From: Chrysogorgia sp. JL179-B06
Taxonomy: Eukaryota > Cnidaria > Anthozoa > Scleralcyonacea > Chrysogorgiidae
Length of the DNA: 64,000 nucleotides
NCBI GenBank assembly: GCA_035772405.1
Contig: JAYKKM010000504.1
Location: 1,362,001-1,426,000 of the forward strand
Direction: 5' to 3'
The position numbers were made by a program, and so were the translations under genes. The notes under the pieces are model-generated. The model saw only the letters and a list, made by a program, of their open reading frames with translations. It was not told the DNA's origin and searched no databases. Of this stretch, positions 9,915-19,903 are shown piece by piece. Every line of letters starts with the position of its first letter. Positions within the stretch are counted from its first letter, which is position 1.

Positions 9915-11018
9915 TTAATTCTTTTTTTTAAAAATACTTTCATTACGGGTTTTTTCGATTTTCTTAAATGTTTTCCGATAGTTTCTTTCTAATAATCTAA
10001 TACCAATTCTATTATTTTTATATACATTAAATTTTCTTATTATTCTTTCTTTTTCTCTAAATATAAATTTTAATTGTCTATACGAATCTAAATCTCTAAC
10101 AATGATATCATTATCCTCATCACTATTAATATTTATATACATTACTGTTTCAACACCTGTTAACTTGTGTTTTTTTTTATATATTAATTGTTTTTTAAAT
10201 TGTTTGATCCTATCAGGTTCTTCTTCATCTTCAATACCCATTTCCTCAGGCATAGGTGGGTGTGGAGATAAATGTATTGTTGGTGATGAGGGAGGAAAAG
10301 ATGAGATTAACTGTTGCATCAATAGATTGTCAGGAATTAAATTATCAAAGTCAATGGTGTTTGATAAATCAAATAATGTTGACACTTCTTCTTGTATTGT
10401 GAAGTTTTCGCTTGGTGTTTGTAATGGGAGCACGTTTTCTTCGATGATATTTGTTGCTGGTAAGTCTTCGTCGAGGAACGTTTCGGAAATATTTATCGCC
10501 GGTACTTGTAAGACATCGACGACAATATGCTTTTGAGGAGGAGGAGGAGGAGGAGGAGGAGGAGGAGGAGGAGGAGGAGGTAGATCGGGTATTGGTATTT
10601 CCTCTAGTAGGGTAAGCGGATAGGGTGATGGAGGAGGAGGTAGCTCGGGTATTGGTATTTCCTCTAGTAGGGTAAGCGGATAGGGTGATGGAGGAGGAGG
10701 AGGTAGATCGGGTATTGGTATTTCCTCTAGTGGGGTAAGCGGATAGGGTGATAATGGTCGTGGTGAGGGTGTTGTAGACTCAATGATTCTACAAACATCG
10801 GCGATTAATTTTACCTCTTCTTCTTCATTGTCAGACTCTGACTCCGATGATATATCTGAGATGTAAAGCCCCCACTGTTTTTGTAAAATCTCGTTGCGTA
10901 GTTGCGCCATTTGGGAAAAACTTTTCCCTTTACCATATCTCGATGTTGTTTCACACATATTCTTTTCTTCGTCTTTGTACGGTATGTGTTTGGGTCTACC
11001 ATGTCTGATTCTAGCCAT
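9915..11018 (-). CDS. Proline-rich protein with YPLTxL repeats
   Basis: An intact 367-aa frame. Residues about 50-72 carry an acidic serine stretch after hydrophobic residues (ISDISSESESD), resembling a phospho-regulated SUMO-interacting motif. Residues about 90-150 contain three tandem copies of a 20-residue unit with PYPLTPLEEIPIP or PYPLTLLEEIPIP, followed by a run of about 15 prolines. The C-terminal third is basic (KKKHKL, FREKERIIRKF). YPLTxL fits the YPx(n)L class of ALIX-binding late-domain motifs, and polyproline can bind SH3 or WW domains. A role in egress or host-protein recruitment is inference only. The N-terminus (MARIRHGRPK) is basic. A minus-strand TATA-like tataaaatatatataag lies 35-50 bp upstream. 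Confidence 0.75.
   Translation of the reverse strand: MARIRHGRPKHIPYKDEEKNMCETTSRYGKGKSFSQMAQLRNEILQKQWGLYISDISSESESDNEEEEVKLIADVCRIIESTTPSPRPLSPYPLTPLEEIPIPDLPPPPPSPYPLTLLEEIPIPELPPPPSPYPLTLLEEIPIPDLPPPPPPPPPPPPPPPQKHIVVDVLQVPAINISETFLDEDLPATNIIEENVLPLQTPSENFTIQEEVSTLFDLSNTIDFDNLIPDNLLMQQLISSFPPSSPTIHLSPHPPMPEEMGIEDEEEPDRIKQFKKQLIYKKKHKLTGVETVMYININSDEDNDIIVRDLDSYRQLKFIFREKERIIRKFNVYKNNRIGIRLLERNYRKTFKKIEKTRNESIFKKKN
10581..10755. repeat. Tandem 60-63 bp coding repeats
   Basis: Three near-identical units each begin at tagatcgggtattgg or tagctcgggtattgg (10581, 10641, 10704) and encode the YPLTxL units of the proline-rich protein. A GGA trinucleotide run of about 45 bp precedes them. Unit length is a multiple of three, so copy number can vary without loss of frame. 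Confidence 0.9.
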
Positions 11019-11528
11019 TTGATTTTAAAAATGTTTGAAAACTGAGGTTCTTATATATATTTTATAAAATAGTAAAGTGATTTCATTGGTTTATTTTCAA
11101 CGTGTTTCATTGGTTTAAAGGGTTAAGGGCTTTCAAGGTTTTTGAGAGAGTGCCATATTTTATTTTTAGAAAATGTTATCCCGATTCGGTCAAGGTCATT
11201 AATGGAATGTGAAGTATTTTGTTATTAACATTCGCGGTCAAGGTTAAATGTTGGATTTTTATTTTTAGACTAAAATACGTAGATGTATAATATAAAGTTA
11301 AAGACTGTTGTGATTCCATTTCGTTTTTATATTATAAAAATAAAATCTGAAACACTATTTTTCGTTAGAACGATGTTGAGTCATGTTGACAGATGTTTTT
11401 GTCGTCGGTTATCGGGGTAATATCATTTCATAAAATATATTTTATTTGTCTGTGTGAATTCGTGTTGTTATAAATTTTTGGGTATAAAAGAGAGATACTA
11501 AACGTTAAACATCAGTATTTTTGAAAAG
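11019..11528. promoter_or_regulatory. Divergent promoter region with TCAAGGT half-sites
   Basis: A gene-free 510-bp region between divergent genes. It holds TCAAGGTCA at 11190-11198 and TCAAGGTTA at 11238-11246, both matching the extended monomer half-site used by FTZ-F1/NR5A and ERR-type receptors. A plus-strand TATAAAAG lies at 11483-11490 and a minus-strand TATA-like run at 11050-11068. Function is inferred. Confidence 0.45.
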
Positions 11529-11963
11529 ATGTATTCGCCAAAGCGAAAAACTTGGACTTTTGGTTGTCGTACTAAACAACAGGGTGTTCAAATGCTTATT
11601 GCAGCGCGAACTATTGGTACATCGTTGTGTGTCTTTAACATGGAAGAAATATCGTCCTTTGAATGTAGTTGCCCCACTGAAAATAGTCGTGGATATCTTC
11701 AAGGGAAGGTTATTTTTAAAGAGCCGTGTTATGAAGATAAAGTGTGGAAATGGCTTTTAATACCCGCAGAAATTTGTAGATCATTTATCGGCGATATATA
11801 TCACTACGAGGGGCGCACTTATGATCCTTCAACGCTAATTCAATATGGACGTTGACGCGCTTTAACAGGGAAATGTTGGGATGAGGATAGATGCTGTAAA
11901 TTAGCCGAGTATAAGCAGCAGCTTTATTATTCACGAAAAAAAGACTCAAGCAACAATGGGTAG
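11529..11963 (+). pseudogene. CRESS Rep-like (HUH) domain protein, copy 1, with in-frame stop
   Basis: The frame opens at MYSPKRKTWTF, 40 bp after TATAAAAG, and is paralogous to the minus-strand gene at 33485-33955. The order of motifs resembles the N-terminal nuclease domain of CRESS-DNA replication proteins: motif I-like KTWTFGC, motif II-like GYLQGKVIFKE, motif III-like YHYEGRTYD. The motif II histidine is Tyr and the motif III lysine is Glu, so nicking activity is unlikely. A TGA at 11853-11855 interrupts the frame, but the same frame continues to 11963 with clear similarity to the paralogue C-terminus (KLAEYK versus KLAKYK). A CGA-to-TGA change would explain it. The domain assignment is my inference. 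Confidence 0.5.
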
Positions 11964-12037
11964 AATAAAAAGACAAATAGTATTTAAAATGATAGTATAT
12001 TTTTCTGTACAAAAGGTTTTTTATTAAAAAATGTTTT

Positions 12038-12268
12038 TTATTGTCCTAGAGTTTTTCGTTTTTTTTCTGCGATTACACCGTCCAGACATTGATGCATCAG
12101 AGCACCCCACGCATCTATTTCTTTAGCCCTTTTTCTTTTGTCGGCCCTTGTTAGCGGCGGTGCTTGCGGCTCGGTCTCTTCTCTTGGTCTGTCTTTCATG
12201 AGGAACACACAAAAGTTGCCTCCATCGTAATATCCCCTCACATCTTTAAGTTGTATTTCCCGATCCAT
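12038..12268 (-). CDS. Small charged hypothetical protein, 76 aa
   Basis: An intact frame beginning MDREIQLKDVRGYYDGG. The middle is Pro/Glu-rich and the C-terminal half is basic (RADKRKRAKE, EKKRKTL). No family is recognised. It is transcribed divergently from the exonuclease-like gene; the shared upstream region holds a CCAAT-box cluster. Its codon usage is less AT-biased than its neighbours, for example in the EPQAPPLTRADKRKRA segment. Confidence 0.6.
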   Translation of the reverse strand: MDREIQLKDVRGYYDGGNFCVFLMKDRPREETEPQAPPLTRADKRKRAKEIDAWGALMHQCLDGVIAEKKRKTLGQ

Positions 12269-12389
12269 CTTTTTAATGTTTTCTGGTACTTTTTACGGGT
12301 ATAACCTTCCTCTATGGGATATGATTGCTTTTAGGGTGTAAACCGTCGGGTTGGGTTTTTATATTTGTTTATAGGGAGGGTATAATTAT

Positions 12390-12590
12390 TTTAACCAATG
12401 AGCTTTCACGAGTTTAAATTCTAGCCAATCATAGTTGTTGAAATTGTTTGATTGACAGTTGTTGAATTATTTAACCAATCAGCTTTCAATAGCCTAAAAT
12501 CTAACCAACCATATTTGTTGAAATTTTTTGATTGACGGATTGTTGAACACCAATCACAACTTAATACTATTAACCAATCGACAAATTTTG
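12390..12590. promoter_or_regulatory. CCAAT-box cluster in an 81-bp tandem repeat
   Basis: Two tandem units of about 81 bp (starting ttaaccaatgagctttca and ttaaccaatcagctttca) and a partial third contain at least five CCAAT or CCAAC motifs. The region separates the divergent genes starting at 12268 and 12664, and a TATAAATA at 12626-12633 lies 31 bp before the latter ATG. This looks like an NF-Y-type bidirectional promoter; similar CCAAT motifs occur in the TIRs. Function is inferred. Confidence 0.5.
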
Positions 12591-12663
12591 AATAAATGAT
12601 ATAGTTTTATTAGATGGAAAAATAGTATAAATATTCGGATAAAAACATTTTAAAAATTTAGTT

Positions 12664-13313
12664 ATGAGTTTATACGATGAGTTAACGAGTTTGGATTGTC
12701 CCTATAATTCTATTAAAGATAATTCTTTTTTAAAAGAATCAGCGAGCCATTATTTGAAAAAATTACACATGTGATTGACTGTGAAGCTTTTTATTTAAAT
12801 CGTCGATGGATTTATCGGGAGGTATCGGTGATTTGTTTAGAAAATGGATATTTTGAATCTTTCCAATGCTACGATTCATCATTACCTGATTTTAAAGATT
12901 TGAATTATTTGGAAAGAAAAACTATTATTTGTCAGAAACGTTTACACGGATTGTATTATGTGAATAAAAAACAACGCAACTTTGTGGATCAAAAAGAAAT
13001 GGTTGATCGACTGAAATTGATTTATGGATCGCCCTCTTATGTTTTTGGATATAAAGGTGGAACTTTGGAATCTATATTATGTGCAAAACTTAAGTTATCA
13101 TGTGTCAATTTGGAACATTTTAATATTGAAAAATATTCTACATTAATTGAAAAGTATAATATTAAAGAAAAGTGCTGTAAATATCATGAATCACAGAATC
13201 ATCATTGTTCGTTGTATGAAATAATTTTGTTTAGTGTTCAAATTATGGAAAAAATAAATAGAGTATGGAAACAACAATATTTTTTATCACTCTATAAAAG
13301 TTTGAAACATTGA
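12664..13313 (+). CDS. DEDD exonuclease-like protein, frameshifted
   Basis: A short frame starts at ATG 12664 and ends at a TGA at 12772-12774. The main frame, minus one relative to it, is open from 12723 to 13313. The two overlap at T TTT TTA (12726-12732), in the exact register of a minus-one slippery heptamer; a lost T in the homopolymer would look the same. The main frame carries a DxE-type motif (HVIDCEAF), a VFGYKGGTLESILC block and a C-terminal Cys/His cluster (CCKYHESQNHHC). This pattern recalls DEDD-fold exonuclease-like proteins found in some animal genomes and viruses. Catalytic competence is not shown. Two small genes follow in the same orientation. Confidence 0.5.
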
Positions 13314-13335
13314 ACATTAATGTAGTGTTTTAAGA

Positions 13336-13650
13336 ATGGATGTATTGGTTGGTCAAATGGATCCCTCAAGATATACTGATGGCTATTTTACATGTAGATA
13401 TATTTGGGATTTTATCGACAGTTTTAGTTCGAATGAAGATGGACTTGAAGCGTACCATGTAGTATTGAAGATTTCAGATACCTATGATTCTATTATTTAC
13501 AAGATTAAAATATATTTTTATTTGAAAGAAGAAACCGATGGGAGGTGTTTTTTTGTAATTCAGCTGTTTCAAGATAAAGAAGAAAGACTTGTTCCTGATT
13601 GTATATTAAAAACATTTTCAATGTTTATTTTCAACGTATATGGAACATAA
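13336..13650 (+). CDS. Polinton hypothetical protein, 104 aa
   Basis: An intact frame beginning MDVLVGQMDPSRYTDGYF, 22 bp after the exonuclease-like gene and overlapping the next gene by 11 bp. It is rich in Ile, Tyr and Phe and shows alternating hydrophobic strands (IIYKIKIYFYLKEE) suggestive of beta structure. No family is recognised. Confidence 0.6.
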   Translation: MDVLVGQMDPSRYTDGYFTCRYIWDFIDSFSSNEDGLEAYHVVLKISDTYDSIIYKIKIYFYLKEETDGRCFFVIQLFQDKEERLVPDCILKTFSMFIFNVYGT

Positions 13651-13924
13651 TTTACTAAACTTCTGTTTTCCTTATTCTAAAGAAACAATTAACGTTTGGT
13701 TAAATGACAATTTTCCTGAACAATTTCATTGTTATGATAATCTTACTTCTTATTTTATTTTTTGTATATTTAATGATTATTTATATTGGAGACAAAGACC
13801 CATTAATTGTGTAGAAATTGCATGTACAATACGTAGTTTTTATTTGACAGCAATGACAAATTTTAACATTCTTAATAATGAAAAATTCACACTTAAACGT
13901 TGTGAATTGGTTGATGTAAAATAA
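13640..13924 (+). CDS. Polinton hypothetical protein, 94 aa
   Basis: An intact frame starting at MEHNLLNFCFPYS inside the end of the previous gene. It contains several Cys and Tyr residues and no recognisable motif. It is the last gene of a three-gene plus-strand block and converges on the small basic protein on the minus strand. Confidence 0.55.
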   Translation: MEHNLLNFCFPYSKETINVWLNDNFPEQFHCYDNLTSYFIFCIFNDYLYWRQRPINCVEIACTIRSFYLTAMTNFNILNNEKFTLKRCELVDVK

Positions 13925-13997
13925 AAAAATGGAATAATAAATATTTGTGGTGACAAAAAAGAACAGATAAAGAATATTTTTTATTTATTTTTTAATA

Positions 13998-14266
13998 TTA
14001 ATACATTCTTATTTTTTCTAAATATCCACCATATGTACGATGTCGTGGTTGTACTATTCCTCCTTTTTGAGTTTTATTTTTTAGTGTTTTTAAGATTCCA
14101 ACACCTTTATTAATTTCGTTGATGATATTTTTACCTAACGCATTAGTTATTTTAATACCCCCACGTTGTTTTTTAGTTCTCTAAATCCACCACCTCTTTG
14201 TTTTTTTTTACCTTTAAATCCTTTACCTAATAATTTTACATATCTTCTACATTTCCTACACCCCAT
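13998..14266 (-). pseudogene. Small basic virion-type protein with QKGG motif, frameshifted
   Basis: The minus frame starts at 14266 (MGCRKCRRYVKLLGKGFKGK), very basic and glycine-rich (RGGGF), but stops after about 40 codons. A second frame continues to 13998 with RGGIKITNALGK, TQKGGIVQP and RTYGGYLEKI. A one-base indel near the A6 run at about 14180 would join them. Small Lys/Arg-rich proteins with GG sites resemble adenovirus-type core or minor capsid precursors. It lies 6 bp downstream of the SET gene. Confidence 0.5.
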
Positions 14267-14272
14267 TATGAT

Positions 14273-14836
14273 TTATCGTTTTTTTCTCTTCCAATAGTTC
14301 GAACCATAATCAGCAAAAATTTCTTCATGGGGTTTTATACGTTTTGAACTTTCTAAAAAGTATTTATTATTATTTTTTGTATAAGTAAAATAGGAATTAT
14401 TTTTATATTTTGACCCTCTTTTTCCATTATTTGCAAAACGAGCTGCAGAATAAGTACTTAAATCGGAATCCAAACAATTGTTGGGTGTATCACAAATACT
14501 ATAGTTGGCGTTTACATCTACACCGTATTTTTGATTTAATTCTGTTTGATTTGTTTTTCGACCCGTGTATTGGATTATTGGTTTTTTTGGATTAAATTGA
14601 TTTTTCCACGCGAACAATCCCTTTCCAGCATTTGGAATATTTGATTTTTTCACACGTAAGTTATCTTCTTTAGCTAAATGGATCCAACATTTTGGGGTAT
14701 GAGCGGTACGTTTACGACATCTTATTCTTTTTACAGTATTACTTTTACATTGAAGAACATCCCGTATACTTTGTGATTTATTAACACTCCGTGAGTTATT
14801 ATTTCGTTTTCTTATCGATAATTTCGTTCTAACCAT
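14273..14836 (-). CDS. SET-domain protein, candidate lysine methyltransferase
   Basis: An intact frame of 187 aa from the ATG at 14836, whose ATGGTTAG overlaps the stop of the upstream gene; a longer start at 14860 is possible. A basic N-terminal 60 residues precede a SET domain: SNIPNAGKGLFAWK (SET-N), IQYTG, SAARFANNGKRGSKYKNN (the RFxNH-type pseudoknot strand, with Asn-Asn-Gly) and HEEIFADYGSNYW near the end. The terminal DYGxxYW matches the SET catalytic tyrosine region. SET enzymes transfer a methyl group from S-adenosylmethionine to protein lysines, often histones. A chromatin-directed role of the viral protein is inference. No post-SET Cys cluster is seen, as in short viral SET proteins. 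Confidence 0.85.
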   Translation of the reverse strand: MVRTKLSIRKRNNNSRSVNKSQSIRDVLQCKSNTVKRIRCRKRTAHTPKCWIHLAKEDNLRVKKSNIPNAGKGLFAWKNQFNPKKPIIQYTGRKTNQTELNQKYGVDVNANYSICDTPNNCLDSDLSTYSAARFANNGKRGSKYKNNSYFTYTKNNNKYFLESSKRIKPHEEIFADYGSNYWKRKKR

Positions 14837-15146
14837 AATTAAATATTGTTTTAATTCCAAGATAGGTCGTATTATTTTTTTTAATAAAATTTATAATACA
14901 CTCAATTTTATATATAATAGATGATGATAATTGATATATATATTTTTTTAAATCTAATCTTTCTTGTATTACTAAATAATTAATATAAATGATTTCCTCA
15001 TTATCTTCTGTAAAATTTAATAGACATTCACGAAATATTTCAGGTGAAAATAAAACACAAGCATCATTATCTAAAACTTCATAGGCTATATAAGGTTCGT
15101 TATTTTTATTTTTTAAATATATTTCTATATGTATAGTTTCACACAT
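14829..15146 (-). CDS. Polinton hypothetical protein, 105 aa
   Basis: An intact frame starting MCETIHIEIYLKNKN, head-to-head with the polymerase gene (16 bp apart) and overlapping the SET gene by 8 bp at its end. Predicted features are an acidic middle segment (NFTEDNEEIIYINY) and an Ile-rich C-terminus. No family is recognised. The arrangement implies co-transcription with the SET gene. Confidence 0.65.
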   Translation of the reverse strand: MCETIHIEIYLKNKNNEPYIAYEVLDNDACVLFSPEIFRECLLNFTEDNEEIIYINYLVIQERLDLKKYIYQLSSSIIYKIECIINFIKKNNTTYLGIKTIFNYG

Positions 15147-15162
15147 TTTTTTTAGAAAAAAA

Positions 15163-18100
15163 ATGGGTAATTGGATGGGTGCTGGAGATAAGCCGTTGGT
15201 GACGTTTAACTGTATTAGTGTAAAAGAGCCAGATCATATTAATATAGGGGATCTTGTTGATGGAGAGGAAAACCCAAAAAATAAAAAAACCTCATGTATT
15301 TCTTGTTTTAGAAGAAGAAAAGAACAAAACCATGGAGAATCAACAGAAGAAATTTAAATATAATAACAAAGAAATTGAACGTTTAGTAAGTTTGTTTGAA
15401 AGTGAAAAGAAAAAAAAAACCCTCAAACAAATGAGGATAATATTATTAGTGTTGAGAAAATTAATGAAAAAGAAAATGAAAAATTTAAAGTGAACGAACA
15501 AACTTTTTCAATTTCTATTGCTCGTAAATCGGGTGTTAATTTTATAGCTTTTATACAATCGTTGACGTTACTTTTTACTTATTTGATTAATTATGCACGT
15601 ACAAGTGTAACAAATAATGATGACTATGTGCGATTTATCTTTAGTCATGCCCCTAAGGGTTTTTTCTCTACAGCTGTAATGAAATTAAGTGATGTTAATG
15701 TAAAATATTTTTTAAATATTTTTGAAAAACATATGCAAAGTAATCAAGAAATGATAGCGAACGGGTGGAAATGTACTGTAGTTATTCAAACTTTTCCATC
15801 GGGATTATCAGCTAATAATTTATCAAGTAACAAAAAAAAAATCCTTTAATTAGAAGAAAAAAAATTTACAATAGATTAAATAAAGCAAATGAAAATGATA
15901 GTGGTGGGGGTAAAGTAAATAAATCTATAACAAAATATGATCGTAAATTTCGCACTGGAGTTTTTTATATTATCAGTACTAAGTTAATGCAAGCAATTAA
16001 AAATTGTTGTTTTGCATTATCTATTTTAGTAGGTCTATCGTTTTTGTATAAAGATCATAGGTATGAGTCAATGACTAAACACCCTAGTAAAAGTATTGAT
16101 GAATTATTTAGTATTGAAGAAATACGTGATATGTATAAAAAATCGGGTATACCCGAGGGTGATGAAGTTAAAGTTAAACAATTTTCGATTGTGTACGAAA
16201 AATTTCTTAATGCCCAAGGTGTTGATTTGGTGGTGTATTCAGATCTCGATTTAGATAATATCATTTATGATTCACGTACAGATTCTGAAGGAAATCTTAT
16301 TAAATTAACTAATAATATAGTATGTTTATGGTTAAATAATAAACATGATGTTGTTTTAAATATGAAGGAATTTTCTAAAATACAACCCAATAAATTTTGT
16401 ATTAAATGTATGAGTTATTTTTCATATGGGGAATTTATTGATTCACACGTGTGTCGAACTAATTTAACCTGTCAAAAATGTTATAAAAATAATTTATGCC
16501 CCCAGATACAACAAAGATTCAATGTTCAAATTGTAAAATATTGTTTTATAATCAAACATGTTATTTAAATCATTTAACCCATAAAATTTTTAAACCTGCT
16601 CAACAAAATTATTCACGTTTAATTCCTCGTCAATATATGTTTTTTTGTGAATCATGTTATAAAATATCTTCTAGATTTTCTTTTATTCAACGTTATAAAA
16701 GTGTAAAACATGATTGTTCTAAAATATTTTGTTATCATTGTAATAGTTATCAGAAACAACCGCATTATTGTTTTATGAAAACAATATCTATTCCAAAAAA
16801 TAAAAAACAACCACCTACATTATTTTTTTTCGATTTTGAAACAAAAGTAGATGACAATAAAATGTTAGTTCCTTTTTATTGTATAGTACAAAAAGTATGC
16901 ATGCAGTGTCAAGATATCCCTTTTAAAAAACAACAAATTCCGTTAACAACACAATCGTGTTTTATTGATGAAAATATTGAAGCTGTTAGTTGTTGCGGAT
17001 ATAGACAATTTCTTTTTGATAATAATAATAGCTCTGTTGTTGAAGATTTATGTAGTTTTATATTGGAACAAGAAGATTCTGTTTGGATTGCTCATAATGG
17101 CGCGAGATTTGATACAATTTTTATTTTTAAATATTTATTAGAAAAATTAAAAATTATTCCAAAAACTATTATGAACGGTACTAAAATAATGAGTTTAGAA
17201 ATATGCGAAAAGAATATTCTATTTTTAGATAGTTATTTTTTTTTAACGATGCACTTATCAGCTATTCCTAAATGTATGGGTCTTCTCGAAGATGAAAAAG
17301 GCTTTCACCCCTATAAATTTACTGATTTAAAGTATAGAGGGGATATAATTGATAGGGAATATTTTGATATAGATAATATGAGTGATAAAGATAAATTTGA
17401 AAAATGGTATAATGCAAAAGAAAAAACTATATATATTTTTCGCGATGAAATATATTATTATTGTTGTGAGGATGTGAATATTTTAAGAAAAGGATGTGTA
17501 AAATTTTCATCCATGATAAATTCGATTGCTTGTGTAGCACCTTTTTATGAAAAAAATTGTATGACTATTGCAAGTTTGGCATTAAAAATATTTCGACAAA
17601 ACTTTTTAAAAGAAAAATGTGTGGGGATAATTCCTGCAGGAGGTTATCGCTGCAATGTAAATCAAAGTTTAATTGCGATTTGTTGGTTGTATGAAATTAA
17701 TAAATATTTATCAGGACGATTAGAATATAAGGGTTCTGCTCAAGGAGAAAAAAAAATATTAGGGCGGTTTGTTGACGGATTTTATGATAATACAGTTTAT
17801 CAATTTCATGGATGTTTTTTTCACGGATGTTCTCGTTGTTTTGAAAAATATGAAATGAATACTTTAGTGAATGAAAAATTTGGAACATTATACTCGAAAA
17901 CTCAGCGTTTTACAAATGAATTGTTAAATGCTGGATATAAAGTTGTTGAAAAATGGGAATGTGATTTTTTAAATGAAAAAAAATATAGTTGTAGTGATAT
18001 TATTGAATTGAAACAAAATTTTTTTGGATATACAATATTAACTCCCCGTGATGGGTTATATGGGGGGCGAACTTCTTCTATATGTTTATTTAGAGAGATA

Positions 18101-19397
18101 AAACAAAATGAACAAATTTATTATGTAGACTTTACATCATTATATCCCTTTGTTCAAAAATAATTTGTTTTCCCGGTTGGACACCCTAAAATTTTCGTTA
18201 ATGAAGAGTGTGAGAATATAAATATAAAGGATATTTTCGGTTTGATTAAATGTCGTATATCACCCCCAAAAAATATTTGTTTTGGTGTTTTACCCGTTAG
18301 AGTAGCTGGAAAATTATTATTTCCTTTATGTAATCAATGTGCTATCGATAAATGTGATAAATGTATACATAATGAAAACGATCGCTGTTTACAGGGGACA
18401 TGGTGTAGTGTTGAAATTAATAAAGCTGTTGATAGGGGATATATAATAATTCAAATCTATGAAATATATCATTATGAGCGGCAAGAAAAAATCTTTGTTG
18501 CTTATGTAAACGATTTTTTAAAACTAAAACAAGAGGCGTCGGGTTTACCTACTGAATGTTTTAATAGTGATGGTAGTAAAAATAAAATTAAAATCAAACA
18601 GTATTGTCAAGATTATTTGAATCATGAACATATTAGTTTAGATAAAGACAAAATAGAAAAAAATCCCGGGTTAAGAACTATAGCGAAAACATTATTAAAT
18701 TCCCTGTGGGGTAAATTTGCACAAAATGAAAATAACACGCAAGTTGCTTTATTAAATGATTATGAGGAATTATTAGTTTAAGCTAACGATAGGAGTAAAA
18801 AATTAACGACTTTAGATTTTATTAATGATACTCTTTTACGTTGTACATATGAAAATGTAGATAAAGCTACAGTAGCTTTAAAAACGGGTAATATTGTTAT
18901 CACATGTTTTGTTACAGCTTATGCTCGGCTACAGTTATATGATGTAATTGAAAAATTAGGAAAACATGTTTTATATTTTCATACCGATTCGATTATTTAT
19001 GTGAGTGATGAAAATACTTGTTCGATTAAAACCGGTAATTATTTAGGAGAATTAACCAAAGAATTAAAAGAAAACGAATGGATTACTCGATTTTGTTCAA
19101 CAGGTCCTAAATGTTATTCTTATATTACGAATTTAAACGAAGAAGTAGTGCATGTAAAAGGATTTTCTTTAAAAAATAAAGCGAAAGATATCCTAAATTT
19201 TAAAACATTAAATAAATGTGTTGTAGATAAAGATCAAATCATTACAATTAGATATGAAAATAAAATATGTAAAAATTAAAAAATTTTTATTTACTTTTAA
19301 TAAACGTATTGTTAAAGATAATTTTACTACAATCCCTTACGGATATTTAGAAGAAGAAGAAATGGACACAGACTCGTTTTTTAACATTTTTTTTTAA
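15163..19397 (+). pseudogene. polB: Protein-primed family B DNA polymerase, interrupted
   Basis: The gene spans about 4.2 kb in pieces. Conserved blocks are an N-terminal region from ATG 15163, Cys-rich zinc-finger-like segments at about 16395-16760, exonuclease motif I DFE (16832), motif II AHNGARFD (about 17090) and motif III YCCEDVNIL (about 17455). They continue with DGLYGGRTSS (about 18050), polymerase motif A DFTSLYP (18128), motif B NSLWGKF (18698) and motif C HTDS (18980). Lesions are frame changes at A runs 15410-15419 and 15832-15841, C run 16499-16503 and near 19275, a doubtful one near 15340, and in-frame TAA codons at 18161 and 18779. In Polintons it replicates the element from protein-primed ends. 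As written it cannot make one full protein. Confidence 0.93.
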
Positions 19398-19903
19398 TTA
19401 ATATTTGAGTTTTCTCAAAAAATAAAAATTCCTCCCCAAACGTATCTACATAGTCCCACACTTTGTATTCGTCCTCGTGTTCATCTTCGCTCTCACTAAA
19501 GCCATAATTGTCTATAATTTTATAAATATTCTCATTGTTATTATCGGGGGGGGTTAAATACCCCCTCCCATAACTTCTCTTCCTCGTCTTTCATTTCGTG
19601 GGTATCATTATCATCACGGTCTTCGTCATTAACGTCTTCATCATTATCATCCGTGTCTTCATCATCATCCGTGTCTACATCATCATCCGTGTCTTCATCA
19701 TCATCCGTGTCTTCATCATCATCATCACTGTCTTCTTTATCACCGTCACTGTCACAGTCACTGTCTTCAGGGTCTTCTTCCTGCATCAGGGCCACGTCTT
19801 CAACGTGGTCATTTATGGGGTGGAAAAATAATTCTGGATCGAACTCGTCAAAATCCCACACGATTTCTCCCCCAGACTCGTTTTTCCACACAATCTGTTC
19901 CAT
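19381..19903 (-). pseudogene. Acidic Asp/Glu-repeat protein, frameshifted at a C8 run
   Basis: The frame starts at 19903 (MEQIVWKNESGGEIVWDFDE) and runs through repeats of DTDDDED to a stop at 19541, directly after eight C residues (minus strand; 19536-19543). One base fewer would continue the frame with ENIYKIIDNYGF, another acidic stretch and WDYVDTFGEEF to 19381, overlapping the polymerase 3 prime end by 17 bp. The acidic repeats could act as a histone- or DNA-mimic, but this is speculation. No family is recognised. Confidence 0.6.

Noticed and set aside
10102..10536. 144-aa plus-strand frame with Ser-rich sequence
   Set aside because: Antisense shadow of the proline-rich protein gene, with no signals of its own.
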